The notes beneath the pieces were generated by a model. That model was given only the letters and a program-made list of their open reading frames with translations. It made no database searches and was not told the DNA's origin. A stretch of 5,268 nt of DNA, from contig JAUVPN010000201.1 of the NCBI GenBank assembly GCA_030598645.1, positions 1 through 5,268 of the forward strand, written 5' to 3'. Both the position numbers and the translations under genes were made by a program. Of this stretch, positions 1-5,268 are shown in pieces (the first letter of the stretch is position 1; the number at the start of each line of letters is the position of its first letter). The DNA is from Hyphomicrobium sp. (lineage in GTDB: Bacteria; Pseudomonadota; Alphaproteobacteria; Rhizobiales; Hyphomicrobiaceae).

Positions 1-14
1 CAACTCCGCCGCCG

Positions 15-44
15 TTAAGGTCCCGTTAACTTCTTAATGGTTAA
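15..44 (+). promoter_or_regulatory. Putative CtrA binding region
   Basis: Four TTAA tetramers lie within 30 bases, at 15-18, 26-29, 34-37 and 41-44. The first two form TTAA-N7-TTAAC (15-30), an exact match to the full CtrA consensus of alphaproteobacteria. Because G precedes the first TTAA, the same site also reads as TTAA-N7-TTAAC on the minus strand. The minus strand at 44-37 reads TTAACCAT, the CtrA 8-mer half-site described in Caulobacter. CtrA is the master cell-cycle response regulator of this class and often controls division and envelope genes. The site ends only about 20-35 bases before the start codon. It could therefore sit at the -35 region of a promoter with a very short leader, or repress a promoter lying off the window. 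Binding is inferred from the motif alone. Confidence 0.5.
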
Positions 45-52
45 GCAAAGGT

Positions 53-57
53 AGGAG
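53..57 (+). promoter_or_regulatory. Ribosome binding site of the LysM/LytM lipoprotein gene
   Basis: AGGAG at 53-57 lies 5 bases before a GTG at 63, which favours that start. A second purine stretch, GAGG at 60-63, lies 8 bases before an ATG at 72, and another ATG follows at 75. The start could therefore be GTG 63, ATG 72 or ATG 75. The choice changes only the first few residues and does not affect the signal peptide or lipobox. Confidence 0.55.
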
Positions 58-62
58 TAGAG

Positions 63-1442
63 GTGCGTACCATGATGAGTATTGAGCGTTCTTACAGCGG
101 CGGTAAGAAATTCAATCGCGCCGTACAAGTTTTTTCCGTGGCTGCGATCGCGGCCGCAGCCAGCGGGTGCAGCGCAGACATCTCGCGCTTCGATTACCCG
201 CCATTCAACCTCACCGGCAATATCCCCAAATCGACCGCGCCAGCTCAGATGCCGCGCGAGCCGGTCAATCGCGGTCCGAGCTACGCTTATAATGAGCGCG
301 GCTCCGCTGCCTCCGGTTCGTACGACAGAGGCAGTTATGGTGCCCCGCCGCGGTATAGCGATGGCTCGGTTGAAACTGCAAAACTTTCGCCGCCGGTCAG
401 CACTGCGGGTGCGTACGACAATGATCGTAGCTATGCCCCGCAAACCTCTGCGCGCCAGGCCGCGCCCAGGCTGCGCGCAGGCCGGACCATTGAGGTGCAG
501 AAGGGAGACACGCTTTATGGTATCTCTCGCCGCCACAACGTTTCCGTTGCGGAGCTGACGGAAGTCAACGGCCTAAGCAATCCCAATCTGCGGCCAGGTC
601 AGGAGCTATACCTCCCCGCAGGTAGCGAAGTTCGCAGCCCACCGCTGCGGGAGGGCCTCCCGGCGCGGGCGCCTGTCAGCGTGTCTTCATCACTAAAGGC
701 AAAGTACAGTGGTTCGCACACAATTGCGTCGGGTGAGTCCCTCTACGGAATCTCAAGACGCTATGGAGTTAGCGCTGCGGAGCTTCAGCAGGTGAATGGG
801 ATTGATAATCCGCGCACTGTGCGCGTGGGAACGGTACTGAAGGTTCCTGACAGCGTTGCAACGGCGTCTTATGAAAATCCCACCCGGTCGCGCATCATTC
901 AACCGCCGCGTTATTCTCAGTCGCAACAGCCGGCGGCGATCAACCAGAGCAAGACGCGTGTCGCGGCTCTCAACACCGGCACCGCCACGGATGCGGTCCC
1001 AGTTGTCAAGAGCGTGCGTAGCCAGCGGGTAGCGATCGCAGCGCTGTCGGTCGCGTCTACCGACAACAAGCTGCGCTGGCCGGTGCAAGGTCGCATCGTG
1101 GCAGGCTTTGGTCGACGCAATGACGGCACGCATAATGATGGCGTAAATATTTCCGTGCCCCGTGGCACGGAAGTACATGCCGCTGAAAGCGGTGTCGTTG
1201 CCTATGCGGGATCTGAACTCAAAGGTTATGGAAACTTGGTGCTTCTGCGCCACGACAATGGTTGGGTAACGGCCTATGCTCATAACGAGCAGCTTACCGT
1301 GAAGCGCGGCGATAAGGTCCAGCGCGGCCAAGTGATCGCCAGGGCAGGCCGGACTGGTTCAGTCGATCAGCCGCAGCTTCATTTCGAGCTGCGCCAGGGG
1401 TCTAAACCCGTCGATCCTGTGCCATTCCTCGCAAGCCTGTAA
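63..1442 (+). CDS. nlpD: NlpD/DipM-like septal lipoprotein (two LysM domains, degenerate LytM/M23 domain)
   Basis: This 459-residue envelope protein probably activates peptidoglycan amidases at the division site. Residues 15-36 form a basic N-region, a hydrophobic stretch and a lipobox ending ASGC, with C36 as the predicted lipidation site; the -3 residue is Ala, which is less usual. Residues 37-140 are a low-complexity Ser/Tyr/Pro/Arg linker. LysM domains, which bind glycan, lie at about 141-186 and 217-262; their 27-residue cores share 18 identical positions. A second linker runs to about 336. The LytM/M23 fold spans about 337-455. Its zinc site is eroded. The HxxxD motif reads H357-N-D-G-V-N362, with Asn in place of the ligand Asp and the His one residue out of register. 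The HxH motif reads Q438-L-H440. H407 of the YAH motif remains. As in E. coli NlpD and EnvC, this suggests an activator rather than an enzyme. In many rhizobia a similar gene follows surE-pcm; that region is outside this window. The symbol is given by family resemblance; dipM would be equally reasonable. Confidence 0.85.
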   Translation: MRTMMSIERSYSGGKKFNRAVQVFSVAAIAAAASGCSADISRFDYPPFNLTGNIPKSTAPAQMPREPVNRGPSYAYNERGSAASGSYDRGSYGAPPRYSDGSVETAKLSPPVSTAGAYDNDRSYAPQTSARQAAPRLRAGRTIEVQKGDTLYGISRRHNVSVAELTEVNGLSNPNLRPGQELYLPAGSEVRSPPLREGLPARAPVSVSSSLKAKYSGSHTIASGESLYGISRRYGVSAAELQQVNGIDNPRTVRVGTVLKVPDSVATASYENPTRSRIIQPPRYSQSQQPAAINQSKTRVAALNTGTATDAVPVVKSVRSQRVAIAALSVASTDNKLRWPVQGRIVAGFGRRNDGTHNDGVNISVPRGTEVHAAESGVVAYAGSELKGYGNLVLLRHDNGWVTAYAHNEQLTVKRGDKVQRGQVIARAGRTGSVDQPQLHFELRQGSKPVDPVPFLASL

Positions 1443-1456
1443 GGCACTGCTGCCGG

Positions 1457-1801
1457 TCAACTCTTGGCGGGCCGGCTGAACGCGTTACGCAGCTCGTTTT
1501 TGGCGTCTTCCAAGATATGTCTGCGCTGCGGCGTGAGGGTTACGCCCGCTCGATTAATATAGAAGGTCAGCATCGACATGGCCGAGCGATAAGGATCGGA
1601 CTTACGCCGGCGGCTCGTTTCAGCGGAGCGTTTGAGCGATGCTGCGATCTTTTTCGAGTCGTTTAGAGTGAATACGTTTCGCTCCAGGTCCAAAGCGTCG
1701 CTATGCTCGGTCACTTCTTGCGACCAGCGCTTCACCGGCTTGTTACCGCGTGGCTTTGCGCTCCTCTTCGGTTTTGATGCGGCGCGCTTCTTTTTGATCA
1801 T
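1457..1801 (-). CDS. DUF3175-type small basic protein of unknown function
   Basis: This 114-residue protein resembles the DUF3175 family from memory of its core: the segment KRWSQEVTEHSDALDLE (24-40), then VFTLND (43-48), a basic stretch IAASLKRSAE (52-61), SRRRKSDPYRSAMSMLTFYI (63-82) and a C-terminal helix ILEDAKNELRNAF (96-108). The family has no known function. The N-terminal tail is strikingly basic, with 12 Lys/Arg in the first 25 residues, interspersed with Ala, Pro and Ser like a histone H1-type tail. No signal peptide or membrane segment is seen, so it is probably cytoplasmic; nucleic-acid binding is only a guess. The ATG at 1801 is the only possible Met start before M75, and an in-frame TAA stands 9 bases upstream of it. 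No good Shine-Dalgarno is visible. The gene starts 14 bases after the ATPase gene on the same strand, so the two are probably co-transcribed and translationally coupled. Confidence 0.75.
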   Translation of the reverse strand: MIKKKRAASKPKRSAKPRGNKPVKRWSQEVTEHSDALDLERNVFTLNDSKKIAASLKRSAETSRRRKSDPYRSAMSMLTFYINRAGVTLTPQRRHILEDAKNELRNAFSRPAKS

Positions 1802-1807
1802 CGGAGT

Positions 1808-1813
1808 TTACAT
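1808..1813 (-). other. Start-stop element (ATG-TAA) at the ATPase/DUF3175 junction
   Basis: Reading the minus strand from 1818 gives the ATPase stop TAG, two bases, then ATG directly followed by TAA, six bases, and the ATG of the DUF3175 gene. The ATG-TAA pair is in frame with the DUF3175 gene and out of frame with the ATPase. It may capture or re-initiate ribosomes that finish the ATPase, or it may be chance. No Shine-Dalgarno of its own is obvious. Confidence 0.25.
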
Positions 1814-1815
1814 GT

Positions 1816-2694
1816 CTAAAGCTTACATCCCAAGCGACCAGCGAGGTCCTGAATGAATTGCCAAGCAACTCGGCCCGAGCGTGCTCCCCGCGTCGCGCAC
1901 CACTCGAGTGCTTGGCGATCCAGTTCCACGGTATTTATCGGTAGTTTAAAGTATGCGGAGTAACCGCGAACCATGCCTAGGAACTCGTCCTGACTGCAAT
2001 TGTGAAATCCGAGCCAGAGACCGAACCGGTCCGATAGCGAAACCTTTTCCTCTACCGCTTCGGATGGGTTGATCGCCGTTGATCGCTCATTTTCCACCAT
2101 GTCTCGTGGCATCAGGTGGCGACGATTGGAAGTGGCGTAGAAGACTACGTTTTTTGGGCGCCCCTCGATCCCGCCCTCAAGCACCGCCTTCAAGGATTTG
2201 TAGCTTGTGTCGTCTTTGTCGAAGGACAGGTCATCGCAGAATACGATAAAATGCTGCTTGCAGCCGCGCATGGCGGACAGACAGCTGGGTAGGGTTGAGA
2301 TGTCTTCGCGGTGAATTTCAACGAGCAGCAGGTCGGTGTCAGTCTCCAGAAGTTCTTTGGCTAATCGGTGGCGCACATCTGCGTGCACGGCCTTAACGAG
2401 CGAGGACTTGCCCATGCCCCGTGCACCCCAAAGAAGCGCATTGTTGGCGGGCAAACCGCGTGCGAAGCGTTCAGTATTTTCGGTGAGCTTTGGCGCGATG
2501 TGTCCCAGCCCTTGGAGCAACCGAAGCGGCACGCGATTGACGTCGTGGACAGCAGTAAATTCTTTCCGGTCAGCGTGCCACACGAAAGCCTGCGCGGTCT
2601 CGAAGGCGGGTTCTGCCGGGGCGTGAGGGGCAAGGCTCTCCAAAGCTGAGACAAGGCGCTCCAAGCGCCGCAACAGCATCGTCTCGTCATTCAT
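1816..2694 (-). CDS. DUF815-type AAA+ ATPase (P-loop ATP-binding protein)
   Basis: This 292-residue protein has the pattern of the DUF815 family of AAA+-like ATPases, whose members are of about this length and whose physiological role is not established. The Walker A motif GARGMGKS lies at 90-97 after the strand NALLW. The Walker B strand and acidic pair FIVFCDDLSF lies at 149-158 (D154, D155). A sensor-1-like ATSN is at 187-190, SDRFGLWLGF (221-230) carries a likely arginine finger R223, and RSGR (272-275) resembles sensor 2. Residues 1-35 are probably a short helical region. There is no signal peptide or membrane segment, so it is cytoplasmic. The ATG at 2694 follows an in-frame TGA 12 bases upstream, which limits how far the start could extend; a second Met at codon 6 is possible. 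The Shine-Dalgarno is weak. A related ATPase gene sits near yajC-secDF in many rhizobia (from memory), but a functional link to secretion is unproven. Confidence 0.85.
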   Translation of the reverse strand: MNDETMLLRRLERLVSALESLAPHAPAEPAFETAQAFVWHADRKEFTAVHDVNRVPLRLLQGLGHIAPKLTENTERFARGLPANNALLWGARGMGKSSLVKAVHADVRHRLAKELLETDTDLLLVEIHREDISTLPSCLSAMRGCKQHFIVFCDDLSFDKDDTSYKSLKAVLEGGIEGRPKNVVFYATSNRRHLMPRDMVENERSTAINPSEAVEEKVSLSDRFGLWLGFHNCSQDEFLGMVRGYSAYFKLPINTVELDRQALEWCATRGARSGRVAWQFIQDLAGRLGCKL

Positions 2695-2819
2695 CGATTG
2701 GTCTCATAAGCACCGCTGAAACATGAGTTTTCCCGTATCGGTAGGGGAGCCAGCATCTATCACCCTGGCGCCGCCCAAGTCACTCATCTTATTGGGATTG
2801 TGTATTGTGGGGAGGGCGG

Positions 2820-2847
2820 TTGCAAAGCCAGACCGCAGCACTATAGT
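2820..2847 (+). promoter_or_regulatory. Candidate sigma-70 promoter of yajC-secD-secF
   Basis: TTGCAA at 2820-2825 (4 of 6 matches to TTGACA) is followed after 16 bases by TATAGT at 2842-2847 (5 of 6 matches to TATAAT). Transcription would start near 2854 and give a leader of about 80 bases before yajC. This is the best-looking promoter in the 243-bp divergent region 2695-2937. I saw no comparable promoter on the minus strand for the ATPase gene. A tandem repeat ATTGTG (2797-2802 and 2804-2809) lies just upstream of the -35; its meaning is unknown. Confidence 0.35.
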
Positions 2848-2890
2848 CACGGCACTTTTCAGGCAGGGCAGACGCTGGACGGCTGTGTTC

Positions 2891-2905
2891 GGGCGGTGCT
2901 CGCCC
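2891..2905 (+). other. Small GC hairpin in the yajC leader
   Basis: GGGCG (2891-2895) can pair with CGCCC (2901-2905) around a 5-base loop, about 20 bases before the yajC Shine-Dalgarno. No U-run follows, so it is not an intrinsic terminator. It could stabilise the messenger or be incidental. Confidence 0.25.
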
Positions 2906-2937
2906 CCTGTTGCCCTCAATCTAAAGGGATAGAAGAT

Positions 2938-3264
2938 ATGTTTATCACACCGGCTTTCGCCCAGACGGGCGGTGCGGGCGATCCGTTCACGAGCTTGTTG
3001 ATTCCTATGCTGGTGATGATCCTCATATTCTACTTCCTGGTTATTCGTCCACAGCAACAGCGTACCAAAGCCCATCGTGAGCTCGTTAATAAGGTGCGGC
3101 GCGGCGATACCGTCGTCACCTCAAACGGCTTCGTTGGCAAGGTGACGAAGGCGAGTGATAACTCCGACGAGATCGAGGTGGAGCTCAGCGACAACATGCG
3201 CGTGCGCGTGGTGAAGTCAACGCTGATGGATGTGCGTGGCAAGGGCGAGCCCGTCAAGGAATGA
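2938..3264 (+). CDS. yajC: Sec translocon accessory subunit YajC
   Basis: This 108-residue inner-membrane protein associates with SecD and SecF in the accessory complex of the SecYEG translocon; in E. coli it is not essential. The N-terminus MFITPAFAQ and the short Gly-rich stretch after it are typical of alphaproteobacterial YajC. One membrane segment spans about residues 18-36 (LLIPMLVMILIFYFLVI lies within it) and is followed at once by the family signature RPQQQR (37-42). The cytoplasmic domain that follows carries the RRGDTVVTSNGFVGKV segment (54-69) and a beta-rich tail. The start is set by AGGGA at 2925-2929, 8 bases before the ATG. The reading frame stays open upstream to 2800, but that extension is not YajC-like and no start there is better. 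It is first of three genes in the yajC-secD-secF operon, 55 bases before secD. Confidence 0.95.
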   Translation: MFITPAFAQTGGAGDPFTSLLIPMLVMILIFYFLVIRPQQQRTKAHRELVNKVRRGDTVVTSNGFVGKVTKASDNSDEIEVELSDNMRVRVVKSTLMDVRGKGEPVKE

Positions 3265-3319
3265 ACGTGAGGCGCATATCGCGTCGATCACCATGAGACC
3301 CGTAGAGAGATAATCGGCG

Positions 3320-4933
3320 ATGCTGCACTTTGAACGCTGGAAGATCATTGCGATAGCATTGGTATGTCTTGCTGGCATCATCATTGCCGGGCCCAACCTC
3401 TTTTCCAAGCAGACAGTCGACGGTTGGCCCTCGTGGATGCCGCACGGGCAGCTGCCGCTGGGTCTGGACTTGCGCGGCGGTGCTCACCTGTTGCTTTCGA
3501 TGGATACCATCGAGCTAGAAAAGGACTGGCTCCTAAATTTGCGGGGAGACGTGAGGAAGGAGCTGCGGGACGCCAAGGTCGGTTTTACCGGGATCGGCAT
3601 TGTCGGTGACGCGATTCAGGTGCGCCTTGCCAAGCCAGAACAGTCGGACCGTGCCTATGCTCAGCTCAAGAAGATGATCCAGCCGCTCGGAAATCCAATT
3701 CTCGGCACGAGTGGCGAAAACCTCGAGGTGCAGCAAGTTGGCTCTGACATTATTACCGTGGGCCCTACGTCACAAGGAATGCAGCAGCGCCTCACGAGCG
3801 CGGCGAGTGCCTCCGTCGAGACGATCCGCCGTCGCGTCGACAGTTTAGGCACTACGGAACCCACAATCGTACGACAGGGGCAGGATCGCATTCTTGTTCA
3901 GGTTCCAGGCTTCGACGATACCCGCACGTTAAAGAATGTAATCGGCCAGACGGCAAAGCTGACCTTCCACGCGGTCCATCCGCGGACGTCGGCGGAAGAG
4001 GCGCAACAGACGCGCGTGCCGCTCGGCTACAAGATCTATCCAGCCGATGAGGGTGAGGGAGCTAGGTCGGAGCTGCTGCAAGAGCGGCCGGTCGTTTCCG
4101 GCGAGGACCTAGATGATGCGCAGCCGGGGTTTGATCAGCGCACCAACGAGCCGATCATTACCTTTCGCTTCAACCAGTCGGGTGCGCGTAAGTTTGGCCG
4201 CTTTACCAAAGAGAACGTGGGGTCGCCATTCGCCATTGTTCTTGACAATAAGGTGCTTTCCGCGCCCGTCATTCGCGAGGCCATTCTCGGCGGCTCTGGA
4301 CAGATTTCTGGAAATTTCGATGTCGATTCGGCCAACAATCTTGCCATCCAGCTTCGCTCCGGTGCTCTGCCAACCAAGCTGACGATCGTTGAGGAGCGCA
4401 CCGTCGGTCCGTCGTTGGGAGCAGACTCCATCGAAGCGGGCGAGTTTGCGGTCAGTGTCGGTACGATCGCCGTGGCGGCATTTATGATCTTTTCTTATGG
4501 GTTATTTGGCGTGTTTGCGGTTCTTGCGGTTTTGATCAATCTCATATTGATCATTGCCGCCATGACGTTGTTTGGCTCAACGTTGACGTTGCCTGGTATT
4601 GCCGGGCTCGTGCTCACAGTGGGCATGGCTGTCGACGCCAATGTGTTAATCTTTGAGCGCATTCGTGAGGAGTTGCGCGGTGGCAAGACACCGATATCGG
4701 CAGTCGAGGCGGGTTTTTCGAAAGCGTTTGTTACTATCCTCGACTCAAACTTAACCACATTGATCGCGGCCATAGTGATGTTTTGGCTGGGCTCTGGCCC
4801 GATTCGCGGCTTCGCGGTTACGCTTTCGCTCGGCATTTTCGGGACCATGTTCACCGCCTTCACGGTTACCCGACTTTTGGTCTCGTTATGGATCGCCGCG
4901 CAAAAGACGCGGAAAATCCCAGCTCCGATCTAA
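3320..4933 (+). CDS. secD: Protein translocase subunit SecD
   Basis: SecD is an RND-superfamily inner-membrane protein. With SecF it uses the proton gradient to pull preproteins out of SecYEG on the periplasmic side. The 537-residue length is normal for alphaproteobacteria. A membrane segment lies at about 7-24, followed by the conserved LGLDLRGGAHLLL motif (47-59). The large periplasmic P1 domain fills roughly 60-370, with ETIRRRVDSLGTTEP (167-181), FAIVLDNKVLSAP (304-316) and GGSGQISG (324-331) typical of the family. GPSLGADSIEAG (363-374) leads into the C-terminal membrane bundle (about 376-520). There GMAVDANVLIFERIREEL (435-452) carries D439, the equivalent of the aspartate (D340 in Thermus SecDF) needed for proton-driven function. 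All key motifs are present, so it should be functional. An in-frame TAA at 3311 makes ATG 3320 the only reasonable start. Its Shine-Dalgarno is weak (purine run at 3304-3310), which may mean coupling to yajC. SecF follows 23 bases later. Confidence 0.98.
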   Translation: MLHFERWKIIAIALVCLAGIIIAGPNLFSKQTVDGWPSWMPHGQLPLGLDLRGGAHLLLSMDTIELEKDWLLNLRGDVRKELRDAKVGFTGIGIVGDAIQVRLAKPEQSDRAYAQLKKMIQPLGNPILGTSGENLEVQQVGSDIITVGPTSQGMQQRLTSAASASVETIRRRVDSLGTTEPTIVRQGQDRILVQVPGFDDTRTLKNVIGQTAKLTFHAVHPRTSAEEAQQTRVPLGYKIYPADEGEGARSELLQERPVVSGEDLDDAQPGFDQRTNEPIITFRFNQSGARKFGRFTKENVGSPFAIVLDNKVLSAPVIREAILGGSGQISGNFDVDSANNLAIQLRSGALPTKLTIVEERTVGPSLGADSIEAGEFAVSVGTIAVAAFMIFSYGLFGVFAVLAVLINLILIIAAMTLFGSTLTLPGIAGLVLTVGMAVDANVLIFERIREELRGGKTPISAVEAGFSKAFVTILDSNLTTLIAAIVMFWLGSGPIRGFAVTLSLGIFGTMFTAFTVTRLLVSLWIAAQKTRKIPAPI

Positions 4934-4956
4934 CGCTCTAGAGAAAGGCCTAAAGA

Positions 4957-5268
4957 ATGTTCAAGGGCGTTGATTTCTTTCCGCACGGAACCAAAATTCC
5001 AGTGATGGAGTGGCGCCGTTTCTGCGTCGGCATTTCGTTGATTGCAGTCATCATCGCCGTTGCCTTGCTGTCGACGAAAGGCCTTAACTTCGGCATCGAC
5101 TTTAAAGGTGGATCGCTGTTCGAGATTCAGACCAAATCCGGAGTCGTCGACATTCCGGATCTGCGCTCCCGCGTTGGCGGCCTAGGTCTCGGCGAGGTGC
5201 AAATCCAGGGGCTCGATGAGCCGACCGATGCCCTCATTAGGGTCGAAGAGCAGGAAGGAGGTGAGACG
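4957..5268 (+). CDS. secF: Protein translocase subunit SecF (5' part, runs off the window)
   Basis: The reading frame opens at ATG 4957 and remains open to the last base, giving the first 104 residues of a protein usually a little over 300 long. The N-terminus MFKGVDFFPHGTK leads to a cytoplasmic basic patch, then a first membrane segment at about 22-39. The SecF signature LNFGIDFKGGSLFEI (43-57) follows, the counterpart of the LGLDLRGG motif in SecD. The visible periplasmic P4 domain begins after it. SecF pairs with SecD as the second half of the proton-driven RND pump. AAGG at 4945-4948 lies 8 bases before the ATG and supports the start. The 23-base spacing from secD fits a single operon. 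Truncation is caused only by the window edge; the membrane bundle with its catalytic Asp and Arg residues is not visible. Confidence 0.96.
   Translation, partial: MFKGVDFFPHGTKIPVMEWRRFCVGISLIAVIIAVALLSTKGLNFGIDFKGGSLFEIQTKSGVVDIPDLRSRVGGLGLGEVQIQGLDEPTDALIRVEEQEGGET

Noticed and set aside
15..536. Minus-strand open frame of 173 codons opposite the lipoprotein gene
   Set aside because: It is a shadow of the GC-rich coding strand. The translation shows no recognisable domain, and the + strand frame has a clear signal peptide and LysM domains.
82..558. Plus-strand open frame of 158 codons in another frame of the lipoprotein gene
   Set aside because: The product is Arg/Ala/Pro-rich and featureless, has no ribosome site of its own and overlaps the well-supported gene.
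753..1331. Minus-strand open frame of 192 codons opposite the LysM/LytM region
   Set aside because: It has no recognisable motif, and the opposing frame encodes conserved LysM and LytM sequence.
1632..1856. Plus-strand open frame of 74 codons across the DUF3175 gene
   Set aside because: It lies antisense to a conserved protein core and has no Shine-Dalgarno or family resemblance.
2891..2905. Intrinsic terminator before yajC
   Set aside because: The stem is only 5 bp and no T-run follows it, so it is listed only as a leader hairpin.
2723..2932. Plus-strand open frame of 69 codons upstream of yajC, considered as a leader peptide
   Set aside because: It has no Shine-Dalgarno before its ATG, starts upstream of the candidate promoter and shows no secretion-stall motif that I can recognise.
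2704..3075. Minus-strand open frame of 123 codons spanning the intergenic region and the start of yajC
   Set aside because: The translation is unlike any protein family I know and it overlaps the conserved YajC membrane segment in antisense.
3265..3319. Regulatory hairpin or small RNA in the yajC-secD gap
   Set aside because: Only weak 3-4 bp complementarities (such as GTGA 3267-3270 with TCAC 3288-3291) were found, which is what chance would give.
1..5268. Mobile element, CRISPR array, tRNA or defence system
   Set aside because: No long repeats, terminal inverted repeats, transposase or integrase motifs, or tRNA-like cloverleaf were seen. The genes are mostly core housekeeping ones.

Overview
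The window looks like chromosomal core DNA of an alphaproteobacterium, most likely of the order Hyphomicrobiales (Rhizobiales). The reasons are the moderately high GC by eye, YajC beginning MFITPAFAQ, separate secD and secF genes each with the alphaproteobacterial form, a rhizobial-type LysM/LytM lipoprotein, and a CtrA-like box (TTAA-N7-TTAAC). The genus cannot be fixed from the sequence; a Hyphomicrobiaceae-like relative is only a guess.

Layout. Positions 1-62 are a short leader with a cluster of CtrA-type TTAA motifs and a Shine-Dalgarno. Positions 63-1442 (+) encode an NlpD/DipM-like lipoprotein with two LysM domains and a LytM (M23) domain whose zinc site is degenerate. Two minus-strand genes follow. 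A small basic DUF3175-type protein (1457-1801) converges on the lipoprotein gene with only 14 bp between them. Upstream of it, 14 bp away, is a DUF815-type P-loop ATPase (1816-2694). The pair reads as one transcription unit. A 243-bp divergent intergenic region (2695-2937) separates it from the Sec accessory operon on the + strand: yajC (2938-3264), secD (3320-4933) and the first 104 codons of secF (4957 to the window edge). That intergenic region holds a candidate sigma-70 promoter for yajC and a small GC hairpin, but no clear promoter for the minus-strand pair.

How the genes work together. YajC, SecD and SecF form the accessory complex of the SecYEG translocon, which uses the proton motive force to complete export of proteins across the inner membrane. 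The LysM/LytM lipoprotein would be one such exported envelope protein. It is expected to act at the division septum by activating cell-wall amidases rather than cutting peptidoglycan itself. The ATPase and its small basic partner have no established link to either process and are the least understood part of the window.

No transposon, CRISPR array, RNA gene, phage gene or broken gene was seen. The most interesting points are the CtrA-type box ahead of the septal lipoprotein, the degenerate LytM active site, and the antisense ATPase-DUF3175 pair with its start-stop (ATG-TAA) junction.
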